From positions 1-13,581 of the forward strand of contig JBEAOO010000122.1 of NCBI GenBank assembly GCA_041164825.1: a stretch of 13,581 nucleotides of DNA. The letters run 5' to 3'. Under the pieces are notes generated by a model, which saw only the letters and a program-made list of their open reading frames with translations, had not been told where the DNA came from and did no database searches. This document shows, one piece after another, positions 1 to 7,609 of this stretch. Within the stretch, counting starts at the first letter, position 1, and every line of letters starts with the position of its first letter. The DNA is from JBEAOO01 sp041164825 (GTDB lineage: Bacteria > Pseudomonadota > Gammaproteobacteria > Burkholderiales > Burkholderiaceae_C). The position numbers were made by a program, and so were the translations under genes.

Positions 1-3000
1 CAACACTGGCTGGGTGACCGCGCCGGCCTGGCCGTGCAGCGCCTTCATCACCCAGGCGAGGAAGACCGCATCGCCGAGCTGCTGCAGGTGCAGCAACTCA
101 CCGGCCTGCCGCTGGTGGCCACGGGCGATGTGCTGATGCACCTGCGCTCGCGCAAGCCGCTGCAGGACACGCTCAGCGCCACCCGGCTCAACCGTCCGCT
201 CAGCGCCTGCGGCCGCCTGCTGCAGCCCAATGCCGAGCAGCACCTGCGCGCCCGCGCCCGGCTGGCGCAGCTGTATGCGCCCGCGTGGTTGCAGGCCAGT
301 GTCGATTGGGCGGCGCGCTGCACGTTTTCGTTGGCTGAGCTGCGCTACGAGTACCCGCGCGAGATCGTGCCCGCCGGCCACAGCCCCGCCAGCTGGCTGC
401 GCGCGCTCACGGCCGCGGGCGCTGCCTGGCGTTACCCGCCGCCCGGCACGCCGCGCCGCCAACCCGCGCTGTGGCAACAGGCCCGCGCGGGTTTGGCCGA
501 TGACGATGCTGCGAACCCGTCCGTGGTCAATGCCGCCGATGCCCCGCCCATCGACCTGCCGCCCCACATGCCCGAGGCCGTGCGCAAGCAGGTGGAGCAC
601 GAGCTGGCCCTCATCCGCCAGCTCGACTACGAGCCGTACTTTCTCACCGTCGCCGACATCGTGATGTGGGCGCGCGAGCAAGGCATCTTGTGCCAGGGGC
701 GCGGCAGCGCGGCCAACTCGGCCGTGTGCTTTTGCCTGGGCATCACCGAGGTCGACCCGGCGCGCATGCAAACATTGTTCGAGCGCTTCATCAGCGCCGA
801 GCGCAACGAGCCGCCCGACATCGATGTCGACTTCGAGCACCAGCGGCGCGAAGAGGTCATCCAGTACATCTACAAAAAGTACGGCCGCCACCGCGCCGCG
901 CTCACCGGCGTGATGATCACCTACCGCCCGCGCAGCGCGCTGCGCGACGCCGGCCGCGCGCTCGGCATCGACATCGACGCCATCAACGCCGTCTCCAAAG
1001 GCCAACTCAGCTGGAAAGGCGTGGCCGCCGACAAACTGCTCGAACACGGTTTCGACCCCGAGGCGCCGATCACCCGCTTGTGGATGGAGCTGACCACGCA
1101 GCTCATCGGCTTCCCGCGCCACCTCAGCCAGCACCCCGGCGGCTTCGTGATCGCGCGCGACCAGATCGCGCAACTCGTGCCGGTCGAAAACGCCGCCATG
1201 GACCACCGCAGCGTCATCCAGTGGGACAAGGACGACCTCGACGCGCTCAAGCTGCTCAAGGTCGACATCCTGGCGCTCGGCATGCTCAGCGCCATCCGCC
1301 GCGCACTCACGCTGGTGAGCGACAAGCTCGGCCGCCCGCGCAGCGCAGCCCTCGCGCAGCCCGATCAAGCCGGGCCGATGGAGCTGCAAGACATCCCGCC
1401 CGAAGACCCCGCCACCTACGACATGGCCTGCCGCGCCGACACCGTGGGCGTGTTCCAGATCGAGAGCCGCGCGCAAATGAGCATGCTGCCGCGCCTGAAA
1501 CCACGCGTGTTTTACGACCTCGTGATCGAGGTCGCCATCGTCCGCCCCGGGCCCATCCAGGGCGGCATGGTCCACCCCTACCTGCGGCGCCGCAACGGCG
1601 AAGAGCCGGTGGACTACCCCAGTGCCGAGGTCGAGCAAGCCCTCAGCCGCACCCAAGGCATCCCGATTTTCCAGGAGCAGGTGATGCAGCTGGCCGTGCT
1701 GGCCGCCGACTTCACCCCCGGCGAGGCCGACGCGCTGCGCCGCGCCATGGCGGCCTGGAAGCGCAAGGGTGGCCTCGGCCCTTTTCATGAAAAGCTGGTC
1801 GGCCGCATGGTGGCCAAGGGCTACACCGAAGACTTCGCCGAGCGCATCTTCAAGCAGATTCAGGGCTTTGGTGAATACGGTTTCCCCGAGAGCCACGCCG
1901 CCAGCTTTGCGCTGCTGGTCTACATCAGCTGCTGGCTCAAGCGCCACCACCCCGATGCTTTTTTGGCCGCGCTGCTCAACAGCCAGCCCATGGGCTTTTA
2001 CGCCCCGGCCCAGCTGGTGCGCGATGCGCGCGAGCACGGTGTGCGCGTGCTGCCGGTGGACGTGATGCTGAGTGACTGGGAGAGCACGCTGGTGGCTGAG
2101 CCGGTGGCTGACTCAGAGAGCAGCTCGCCCGCGCTGGCTCATGCGGTGAGCCACCCGGGGCATGGCCCTGCGGAAGGCGCGGCCGCAGGCACCTTCCATG
2201 CCCCGCTGCGCCCGGTGCGCCTGGGCCTCAACCGCGTGCATGGTTTGGCCGCCGATGCGGGCGAGCGCATCGTGCGTGCCCGCGACCGCGGCGGCCCTTT
2301 TCGCAACGCCGACGACCTGGCCCGCCGCGCCGCGCTCAACGCCCACGAGCTGCACTGCCTGGCCGACGCCAATGCGCTGGCCACCCTCAGTGGCCACCGC
2401 CACCAGGCCGCCTGGGCCGTGGCCGGCATCGACACGCGGGCTGCGCGCGCCACGCCCTTGTTGGCGCAGCGCTCGGCCGAGGGGCCGCATCCGGCGTCGA
2501 CCAGGGTGCCAGAGGGCGCTGGGGTCGATGGCGAACAGGCGTTGGGCCGTCACGGCGCGGCCGTGCGGGCACCCGCACCCGGCGGCGTCGAAGTCAAGGT
2601 CGATCCCACCAGCGCCGCCGATGTCGACGACGACGCACTCGCCTTGCCCGCCCCGGCCGAGACCGAATCGCTGCTGGCCGACTACCGTGCGCTCGGCCTC
2701 ACCCTGGGCCGCCACCCGCTGGCCCTGCTGCGGCCTACGCTCAACGCCTTCAAGGTGCAACCCGCCAGCGTGCTGCGCCAGTACCCCGACGGCCGCCTGG
2801 CCCGCGCCAGCGGCCTCGTCACCCACCGCCAGCGCCCCGGCACCGCCAAAGGCACGGTGTTCGTCACGCTCGAAGACGACACCGGCGGCATCAACATCAT
2901 CGTCTGGCCCAGCATTGCCGCCGCCCAGCACCGACCGCTCGTCAGCGCTCGTCTGCTCACCGTGTTTGGTCAATGGCAACGCCAGGGCGATGTGATGCAC

Positions 3001-3075
3001 CTCGTCGCCCGCAAGCTGATCGACCACTCCGACCTGCTGCACGGCCTGGCCGGGCGCAGCCGGGATTTCCGCTGA
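1..3075 (+). CDS. dnaE2: Error-prone DNA polymerase DnaE2/ImuC, 5'-truncated by the window edge
   Basis: This is the alpha-subunit-like C-family DNA polymerase that, with ImuA and ImuB, performs damage-tolerant, mutagenic synthesis in the cytoplasm. The frame is open from base 1, so the first visible GTG (34) is internal and roughly 190-200 N-terminal residues, most of the PHP domain, lie outside. Counting codons from base 1, I see the end of the PHP region (GDVLMHLRSR, about 40-50), a GRGSAANSAV motif (from 233), the catalytic PDIDVDFE with Asp 273 and 275, the third acidic residue in KVDILAL (Asp 422), and a C-terminal OB-fold (about 935-1010) ending in the typical SRDF tail. Compared with family members as I remember them, two linkers are enlarged: about 2104-2190 and about 2450-2650. 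Family members are usually LexA-controlled and follow imuA-imuB, but that upstream part is not visible. It converges with the next gene, 19 bp between stops, with no obvious terminator. Confidence 0.96.
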   Translation, partial: QHWLGDRAGLAVQRLHHPGEEDRIAELLQVQQLTGLPLVATGDVLMHLRSRKPLQDTLSATRLNRPLSACGRLLQPNAEQHLRARARLAQLYAPAWLQASVDWAARCTFSLAELRYEYPREIVPAGHSPASWLRALTAAGAAWRYPPPGTPRRQPALWQQARAGLADDDAANPSVVNAADAPPIDLPPHMPEAVRKQVEHELALIRQLDYEPYFLTVADIVMWAREQGILCQGRGSAANSAVCFCLGITEVDPARMQTLFERFISAERNEPPDIDVDFEHQRREEVIQYIYKKYGRHRAALTGVMITYRPRSALRDAGRALGIDIDAINAVSKGQLSWKGVAADKLLEHGFDPEAPITRLWMELTTQLIGFPRHLSQHPGGFVIARDQIAQLVPVENAAMDHRSVIQWDKDDLDALKLLKVDILALGMLSAIRRALTLVSDKLGRPRSAALAQPDQAGPMELQDIPPEDPATYDMACRADTVGVFQIESRAQMSMLPRLKPRVFYDLVIEVAIVRPGPIQGGMVHPYLRRRNGEEPVDYPSAEVEQALSRTQGIPIFQEQVMQLAVLAADFTPGEADALRRAMAAWKRKGGLGPFHEKLVGRMVAKGYTEDFAERIFKQIQGFGEYGFPESHAASFALLVYISCWLKRHHPDAFLAALLNSQPMGFYAPAQLVRDAREHGVRVLPVDVMLSDWESTLVAEPVADSESSSPALAHAVSHPGHGPAEGAAAGTFHAPLRPVRLGLNRVHGLAADAGERIVRARDRGGPFRNADDLARRAALNAHELHCLADANALATLSGHRHQAAWAVAGIDTRAARATPLLAQRSAEGPHPASTRVPEGAGVDGEQALGRHGAAVRAPAPGGVEVKVDPTSAADVDDDALALPAPAETESLLADYRALGLTLGRHPLALLRPTLNAFKVQPASVLRQYPDGRLARASGLVTHRQRPGTAKGTVFVTLEDDTGGINIIVWPSIAAAQHRPLVSARLLTVFGQWQRQGDVMHLVARKLIDHSDLLHGLAGRSRDFR

Positions 3076-3094
3076 ATCCCTGGTGCCTGGTCGC

Positions 3095-3619
3095 TCAGTG
3101 GGAGGCAGCCGGCACGGTCCGCGCCCGCGCCATGCGCCACAGCGTGCTCAGGTTGGTGAGCATCACCACCGCCTCCAGCGCCACGCCGCCGATCGAGCTG
3201 GCCAGCACATTGTTGAGCAGCCACAGCCCCGTGCCGCACAGCATCAGCAGCCGCATGGGGATGCCTTGCAGCAGGAACAGCGCCAGCGTGCCCAGGCACC
3301 AAGCCCCCAGCGGCAGCCAGTCGCTCCAGCGTGTGGCAACACTCAGGCCGAAGGCGATGTTGGCTGCCACCACGCCGGCCGCCACCCAGCGCGAGCGGGT
3401 GTGCAGCGACAGCAGCGACCGTAAGGTGGACAGGGCCGAACTGGCCAGCGCCGTCGGGTGGCCGAGCAGCGCAAAGTGCGCCATGTAGGCAACGCACTCG
3501 CCGGTCATCCACAGCTTGAAGCGCCGGTCGTCGGTCTGCAGGAAGGACCCCACGCCCAGCACGAACGCGAGGTAGCCCACGCACTGCGCAGGAGAGAGCC
3601 AATCCGCCGTCATCGTCAT
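3095..3619 (-). CDS. YgjV-family inner-membrane protein
   Basis: A 174-residue, strongly hydrophobic protein with about six membrane-spanning stretches joined by short loops. The N-terminal pattern (W-S-x-x-Q-x-x-G-Y-x-A-F-V-L-G, then QTDDRRFK) and overall size match the small YgjV-type inner-membrane family (Imp-YgjV). The biochemical role of that family is not known to me. Two ATGs lie two codons apart (3619 and 3613), and neither has a strong Shine-Dalgarno, so the start could be either. It is a single gene, convergent with dnaE2 on its left. On its right it is separated from the serine hydrolase block by a noncoding stretch carrying a copy of the histidine kinase 3' end. Before the putative insertion it probably lay directly downstream of that kinase. 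Confidence 0.82.
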   Translation of the reverse strand: MTMTADWLSPAQCVGYLAFVLGVGSFLQTDDRRFKLWMTGECVAYMAHFALLGHPTALASSALSTLRSLLSLHTRSRWVAAGVVAANIAFGLSVATRWSDWLPLGAWCLGTLALFLLQGIPMRLLMLCGTGLWLLNNVLASSIGGVALEAVVMLTNLSTLWRMARARTVPAASH

Positions 3620-3677
3620 GGGCCGCGATTGTCGCGACCGGACCGACGGCCCCAGCCCGGTCTACTTGGCCCAGGAT

Positions 3678-3706
3678 GCTCAACGGCCCATCATGTGGGT
3701 CAGCGG
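3678..3706. repeat. 29-bp direct repeat, left copy (duplicate of histidine kinase 3' end)
   Basis: It matches 5167-5195 at 28 of 29 positions, the single difference being T at 3691 against G at 5180. Read on the minus strand it encodes PLTHMMGR plus stop, while the kinase itself ends PLTHMLGR plus stop. Homology ends sharply at both edges: the bases to the left (3640-3677) and right (3707 onward) do not match those around the other copy. The minus-strand frame upstream of this fragment hits a stop within ten codons, so it is a remnant and not a gene. Confidence 0.9.
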
Positions 3707-3788
3707 TATCGACCCGCTTGCTCGGTACCAGATTCAGAGCAGATTCAGGCCGGTGCTCAGTGGCCATCAGGCCGAGTGCGAAATGACA

Positions 3789-3802
3789 TGCATCGCGATG
3801 CA
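3789..3802. promoter_or_regulatory. Perfect 14-bp palindrome, possible operator
   Basis: TGCATCGCGATGCA is fully self-complementary with a central CG, the layout of many dimeric-repressor sites. It lies about 210 bp upstream of the serine hydrolase start, inside the low-GC block. No regulator gene is nearby. A chance palindrome cannot be excluded. Confidence 0.3.
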
Positions 3803-3999
3803 GGCATTGTGGGCGGTGACGAGATTAGGGGTTGACCGAGTGTTCGACGAGAACGACGGTTAGGTAAGTAAGAAGTGGCGGTTGAGAACGCCGTTGCCTG
3901 CTGATGTGCTCACCGCAGCAGCGTCGAAAAGACCCCAAAAGCCGGCCTCGGAATTCGACGGGATGTTCATCACCATGCCTGGCACAAACCAGGCGATGC

Positions 4000-4004
4000 A
4001 GGAG
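4000..4004 (+). promoter_or_regulatory. Ribosome binding site that decides the serine hydrolase start
   Basis: AGGAG ends 2 bases before the ATG at 4007 but 8 bases before the ATG at 4013. The second spacing is normal and the first is too tight. The preferred start is therefore 4013, which also gives a cleaner signal peptide (MRLAQ...). Confidence 0.6.
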
Positions 4005-4012
4005 TCATGATC

Positions 4013-5140
4013 ATGAGATTGGCGCAAATCTTGATGGCATTCGTGCTGGTGGGTACGAGCCTGGATGCCATTGCGCAAAGGCAAGATTTATCGCCCTTCA
4101 TTGCCGAAGTGCGCGACAAATACAAGCTGCCGGCCATGGCTGTGACTGTGATGCAAGGTGGTGTCGTGATCGGCGCCAATGTGGTGGGTGTTCGGAAGGT
4201 CGGTGAGTCCGATCCGGTCACTTTGGAGGACGAATGGCATCATGGTTCTCTGACGAAATCCATGACTGCCACGTTGGCTGCCTTGCTGGTGGATGAGGGG
4301 AAAATCGGTTGGGGAACCACGCTGGCCGAGGTCTTTCCCCATGAATCCGAGCAGATGCATCCCGACTGGCGAGGCGTGACCCTTGAGAAACTATTGGGGC
4401 ACCGCGGCGGCGCGCCCGACTGGGACGTACTTTTCTCCAGTGGTATCTGGAAGAAGCTCTCAAGTTCAACCGCGTCGCCGCGGGATCAAAGAACCCTCTT
4501 TCGAAACCTGTTGACGGCGATGCCGCCGACATTCAAACCCGGACTGAGGTTTTCATATTCGAATGCGGGCTATTTGCTGGCGGGTTCCATGCTGGAGGCA
4601 CGCGCCGACCAGGCATGGGAGGATTTGATGAGGGATCGCATCTTTAGTCCGTTGCACATGAACTCTGCAGGTTTCGGTTCACCTGGTGTGCCCGGGAAGT
4701 TGCTTCAGCCGTGGGGTCACGTGTGGGGTGGAGGCGACTGGCGGCCCGTTGAACCCGGCGCGAGGAATGACTACCCGCCCGGGATGGGGCCAGCAGGAAC
4801 GGTTCGCTGCTCACTCGCTGACTTGGCGTTGTACACGAGCGCTCATTTGTCCGGTGAATTGGGGCGCCCCACGGATATCAAATTGAAGCAGGATAGTTGG
4901 CGTCGGCTGCACACGGCCCTGCCGGACCAAAACTATGGTCTGGGATGGTTTGTATTCTTCAAGGGGTGGGCCAGAGGCGATGTACTCCAACACACGGGTT
5001 CAAATTTGAAGTGGTACAGCAATGTATGGGTTGCGCCCCGCCGCGATTTCTTGGTGATCGTATTGACGAATGCCGGTGGCGACACCGCACTCAAGGCGAC
5101 GGGTGAAGTGGTCGAGAAAATCATCAACAAATACTACTGA
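4013..5140 (+). CDS. Secreted serine hydrolase, class C beta-lactamase/PBP-like (PF00144-type)
   Basis: A 375-residue protein with a Sec signal peptide (residues about 1-22, likely cut after DAIA) and a mature domain of the serine beta-lactamase-like superfamily. The three hallmark motifs are visible: SLTK with the nucleophile Ser79 and Lys82, YSN with Tyr182, and HTGS at 327-330 in the place of the KTG triad. This superfamily includes AmpC, D-aminopeptidases, esterases and peptidoglycan DD-peptidases. The HTG in place of KTG and the divergence elsewhere argue against a classical AmpC resistance enzyme, so the substrate is unknown. GC and codon use are clearly different from both neighbours (many AT-ending codons). 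The gene sits alone between two copies of the kinase 3' end. It converges with the histidine kinase, 28 bp between stops. An alternative start two codons upstream (4007) is less likely on ribosome-site spacing. Confidence 0.9.
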   Translation: MRLAQILMAFVLVGTSLDAIAQRQDLSPFIAEVRDKYKLPAMAVTVMQGGVVIGANVVGVRKVGESDPVTLEDEWHHGSLTKSMTATLAALLVDEGKIGWGTTLAEVFPHESEQMHPDWRGVTLEKLLGHRGGAPDWDVLFSSGIWKKLSSSTASPRDQRTLFRNLLTAMPPTFKPGLRFSYSNAGYLLAGSMLEARADQAWEDLMRDRIFSPLHMNSAGFGSPGVPGKLLQPWGHVWGGGDWRPVEPGARNDYPPGMGPAGTVRCSLADLALYTSAHLSGELGRPTDIKLKQDSWRRLHTALPDQNYGLGWFVFFKGWARGDVLQHTGSNLKWYSNVWVAPRRDFLVIVLTNAGGDTALKATGEVVEKIINKYY

Positions 5141-5141
5141 T

Positions 5142-5167
5142 CGTTTGACGGGCGGTCACGCCGAACG
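5142..5167. terminator. Weak hairpin between convergent genes
   Basis: Arms 5142-5150 and 5159-5167 pair over nine positions with one mismatch and one G-T wobble, around an 8-base loop. No T-run follows on either strand, so this is at best an inefficient or bidirectional terminator for the serine hydrolase and the kinase. It also abuts the right direct-repeat copy. Confidence 0.25.
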
Positions 5168-5195
5168 CTCAACGGCCCAGCATGTGGGTCAGCGG
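5167..5195. repeat. 29-bp direct repeat, right copy (inside the histidine kinase 3' end)
   Basis: This is the partner of 3678-3706 (28/29 identical). It contains the last eight codons and the stop of the histidine kinase plus two bases beyond. The distance between copies is 1489 bp, and everything between them differs in composition from the flanks. Confidence 0.9.
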
Positions 5196-6815
5196 CAGGG
5201 TGACGCCCACCCCCGAGCGCTGCCCGTCAAACGCCGCGATCTGCACCGTGCCACCCAACTGATGCGCCACCTGGGCCACGATGGCCAGGCCCAGGCCGCA
5301 GTGGCCGTCTTGGGTGGCGTTGAGGCGCACAAAGGGTTCGCAGGCGCGGGCCAGGTGCGCGGGGGCGATGCCTTTGCCGCGGTCGTAAACCATGATGCTC
5401 AGCGTCGCGGTCGCGGTCGTGGTGGTGATCGAGGCCGTTGCTGTGCTGCCGTGTGGGCCGCCGTGCCGCTCATGGCGCTCGGGCTGCGCGGTCGGGGCCG
5501 GCGCGCTCGGCCCGATCTCCACCTCAATGGGCCCGCTGCCGTGGGCGCGGGCGTTGTCGATCAGGTTGCAGAGCAGGCGGCGCATGCCGACGTCGTGCGG
5601 GCACAGGCCGGCGTCGTGGCAGCGCAGCAGGCTCACGTCGACGCCGTCGCTGCGGTATTCGGCCACCATGGCTTCGGCCAGCGCGGCGAGCGGCACCGCT
5701 TGGCCGATGGCCACCCCGTCTTGGCCTTGGGCGTAGGCGAGGAACTGGTCGATGATGTGGGCCAGCGCGGCGAAGTCGGCCTCGGTGCGCTCGGCCAGCG
5801 CGTCGCCGCCTTCGATCTCGATGCGCAGGCGCAGCCGGGCCAGCGGGGTGCGCAGGTCGTGCGAGACGCCGGCCAGCAGGTCGCGCCGGGTGCGGGCCGA
5901 GAAGCGCAGTGTTTGCACCAGCGCGTTGAAGGCGCGCACCACGCCTTGCATTTCTTCGCTCGGGTGCTGGGCTTCGTCGATCAGGCGCAGGTCGTGGCGG
6001 CGCGCCATCACGTCGTGCGCCAGGCGCTGCAGGGGCCGGGTGACCATGCGCAGGCCGAGCCACTGCGCCAGCAGGGCCACGGTGCCCACCAAGATCAGGC
6101 TGCCGAGCAGGCCCAGCAGCGGGCCGGCAAACCAGGGGTCGATGCCGGTGAAGCTGAGGCGCCACACCTGTCCGTCGAGCGGCAGCAGCACCGTCCAGCG
6201 GGGCGGCCGGCTCAGGGTGCGCAGGACGCCGCTGCTGGCCGAGGCTTCGGCCGAGTTCTCTGCGCGCCTGAGGCCGCTCAGGTCGCCACTGCCTATACCG
6301 CCCCCACCCGCACCCCCACCCGGGTCGTCGTCAGCCAGCCAGCGCGGTTCTTCAAACACCGGCAAGCGCAGGCTGGTGCGAAGTTGTGCGACCAGCATCG
6401 CAGCGACCGGCGCCGGACCGTCATCGACGCCGATGCCAATGGCGGCAGCGGCAGCGCCCGATCCTGCAGCTGCGCTGGCAGAGGGCGGCATTGGCAGATG
6501 CAGGGGGCCCAGGTCATCGAGCGAGACATCGAGCGAGATGTGCACGGTGTCATTGCTCATGGCCCGTGCCAGGGCGGCGCGCTGCGCAGGCGCGGTGGCT
6601 TGCAGCGCGCCGCGCACGCTGTGCACCTGGGCTTCGATGTGGTGCAGCAACGCGTCCACCACCGGCTGCATCTGCAGAAACACCGTCACCACGTGCAGCA
6701 GTGCGGTGATGAGGCTGGCGCCCACCAACAAAGCGGTGAGGCGCCCTGCGAGCGAGCGGGATGTGGCGGGCCCAACGGCCCGCGTGGCAGGGGAGGGGGC
6801 GGCGGCCGGGCTCAT
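5169..6815 (-). CDS. Membrane sensor histidine kinase, EnvZ/RstB-like
   Basis: A 548-residue inner-membrane sensor that autophosphorylates and passes phosphate to the adjacent regulator. Visible in order: TM1 (about 26-48), a periplasmic domain, TM2 (about 229-252), a HAMP linker (about 252-300), the H-box SHDLRTPLARLR with phospho-acceptor His319, the N-box LLCNLIDNARAHG (about 405-418), the G1 box DRGKGI (about 475), an F-box-like CEPFVRL, and the G2 box GLGLAIV (about 503). The catalytic set is complete. Unusual are a Pro/Ala/Gly-rich sensor region with an Asp-Pro-polyglycine stretch (about 160-176) and a His/Thr/Ala-rich insertion between N-box and G1 (about 432-472). The protein is about 100 residues longer than EnvZ. 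The ATG at 6815 overlaps the regulator stop as ATGA, implying translational coupling. A longer open frame runs upstream but lies inside the regulator gene. The 3' end is duplicated at 3678-3706. The sensed signal is unknown. Confidence 0.95.
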   Translation of the reverse strand: MSPAAAPSPATRAVGPATSRSLAGRLTALLVGASLITALLHVVTVFLQMQPVVDALLHHIEAQVHSVRGALQATAPAQRAALARAMSNDTVHISLDVSLDDLGPLHLPMPPSASAAAGSGAAAAAIGIGVDDGPAPVAAMLVAQLRTSLRLPVFEEPRWLADDDPGGGAGGGGIGSGDLSGLRRAENSAEASASSGVLRTLSRPPRWTVLLPLDGQVWRLSFTGIDPWFAGPLLGLLGSLILVGTVALLAQWLGLRMVTRPLQRLAHDVMARRHDLRLIDEAQHPSEEMQGVVRAFNALVQTLRFSARTRRDLLAGVSHDLRTPLARLRLRIEIEGGDALAERTEADFAALAHIIDQFLAYAQGQDGVAIGQAVPLAALAEAMVAEYRSDGVDVSLLRCHDAGLCPHDVGMRRLLCNLIDNARAHGSGPIEVEIGPSAPAPTAQPERHERHGGPHGSTATASITTTTATATLSIMVYDRGKGIAPAHLARACEPFVRLNATQDGHCGLGLAIVAQVAHQLGGTVQIAAFDGQRSGVGVTLPLTHMLGR

Positions 6816-7540
6816 GCCAGCGCGTGCGTGCTCCGCGGCACAAACACATAGCCGTGCCCGCGCACGGTTTGCAGGTAGCGCGGCATGGCGGGGTCGGGTT
6901 CGATGGTGCGGCGCAGGCGCACCATGGCGGCGTCCACGGCGCGCAGCGAAATGTCGTCGCCCGGCGCGTGCGATGCGGCCAGCAGCCGCTCGCGCGAGAG
7001 GGTGGTGCCAGGGTGGCTGGCCAGCTCGGTGAGCAAGGCGCACTCGATGGTGCTGAGCACGCGCACTTCCTCGCCGCGGCGCAGGCAGCGCTCGGCCATC
7101 ACAAACACAAAGTCGCCGATGCGCACGGCCTCGTCCGAGTCGGGCGCTGCGATGGGGGTGAACGCGGTGCGGCGCATCACGGCGCGGGCGCGTGCCAGCA
7201 GCTCACGGGCCGAGAAGGGCTTGCTGAGGTAGTCGTCGGCGCCCATCTCCAGGCCGAGCACGCGGTCGATCTCTTCGCAGCGCGCGGTGAGCAAAATGAT
7301 GGGCACGCGGTCGCCTTCAGCGCGCAACTTCACACAGGCGTCCAGCCCCGACATGCGCGGCAGGCCGACGTCCAAAATGACCAGGTCGGGCCGGGTGCGC
7401 TGCATGCGCTGCAGCAGCGCTTCGGCGCTGTCCAGGCCGGTCACGTCAAAGTGCTGTTGGGCCAGGTAGCTGCACACCATGTCGCGCAGCGCGGGGTCGT
7501 CTTCCACCACAAACAGGTGTGGGGGGCGGGCTCGGTCCAT
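6812..7540 (-). CDS. OmpR-family response regulator
   Basis: A 242-residue cytoplasmic DNA-binding regulator. The receiver domain (about 8-122) has the acidic pair at Asp14-Asp15, phospho-acceptor Asp57 in ILDVGLP, Thr85 in LLTAR and Lys107 in LSKPF. The winged-helix output domain (about 135-237) ends with the OmpR-type RAVDAAMVRLRR ... RYLQTVRGHGYVF signature. All phosphorylation residues are present, so it should be functional. It is the first gene of the pair, and its stop overlaps the kinase start by four bases. A moderate AAGGA sits about four bases before the ATG. The leader contains phased GTGAA copies (7563-7609) that could be autoregulatory sites, and a C14 run lies 228 bp upstream. 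The regulon cannot be deduced from the window. Confidence 0.96.
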   Translation of the reverse strand: MDRARPPHLFVVEDDPALRDMVCSYLAQQHFDVTGLDSAEALLQRMQRTRPDLVILDVGLPRMSGLDACVKLRAEGDRVPIILLTARCEEIDRVLGLEMGADDYLSKPFSARELLARARAVMRRTAFTPIAAPDSDEAVRIGDFVFVMAERCLRRGEEVRVLSTIECALLTELASHPGTTLSRERLLAASHAPGDDISLRAVDAAMVRLRRTIEPDPAMPRYLQTVRGHGYVFVPRSTHALA

Positions 7541-7562
7541 GGGGTCCTTGAGGGCGGTGGGT

Positions 7563-7609
7563 GTGAAGTTTCAGGTCGCGAGGTGAACGCTGCGTGCCCG
7601 CTTTGTGAA
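7563..7609. promoter_or_regulatory. Phased GTGAA direct repeats upstream of the response regulator
   Basis: GTGAA occurs at 7563-7567, 7583-7587 and 7605-7609, with a GTGAG at 7615-7619. The spacings are 20, 22 and 10 bases, close to whole helical turns. OmpR-type regulators commonly bind direct repeats phased by about 10-11 bases, so these could be autoregulatory sites. The motif is short and there is no promoter anchor. Confidence 0.3.

Larger units (their letters stand above)
3620..4012. other. Intergenic region, 393 bp, left edge of the low-GC block
   Basis: No convincing gene is present: short open frames here lack ribosome binding sites and family resemblance. The first 58 bases are GC-rich like the surroundings. 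Then comes the 29-bp copy of the histidine kinase 3' end (3678-3706), after which composition drops. The lower-GC part holds two direct CAGATTCAG copies 11 bp apart (3729-3737, 3740-3748) and a perfect 14-bp palindrome (3789-3802). A TTGACC at about 3833 could be a -35 box for the hydrolase gene, but I see no matching -10 at normal spacing. The leader before the hydrolase start is therefore about 200-300 bases without a clear promoter. Confidence 0.6.

Noticed and set aside
2113..3042. Minus-strand open frame opposite the dnaE2 3' part
   Set aside because: Codon-position shadow of dnaE2 with biased composition and no ribosome site.
4013..5140. Classical AmpC beta-lactamase with divergent ampR
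   Set aside because: No LysR-type regulator is adjacent, the third motif is HTG not KTG, and the gene is a lone insert.
3707..5166. Insertion sequence
   Set aside because: There is no transposase and no terminal inverted repeats at the block edges. The bordering repeats are direct, 29 bp long and coding, which is far longer than usual target duplications.
5070..6851. Long plus-strand open frame opposite the histidine kinase
   Set aside because: It is an antisense shadow in GC-rich DNA. Its composition is Arg/Gln/Ala/His-rich with no recognisable domain, and the kinase on the other strand has every expected motif.
6816..7043. Upstream extension of the histidine kinase frame
   Set aside because: It lies wholly inside the response-regulator gene. 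The ATG at 6815 gives the standard 4-base overlap and a sensible N-terminus before TM1.
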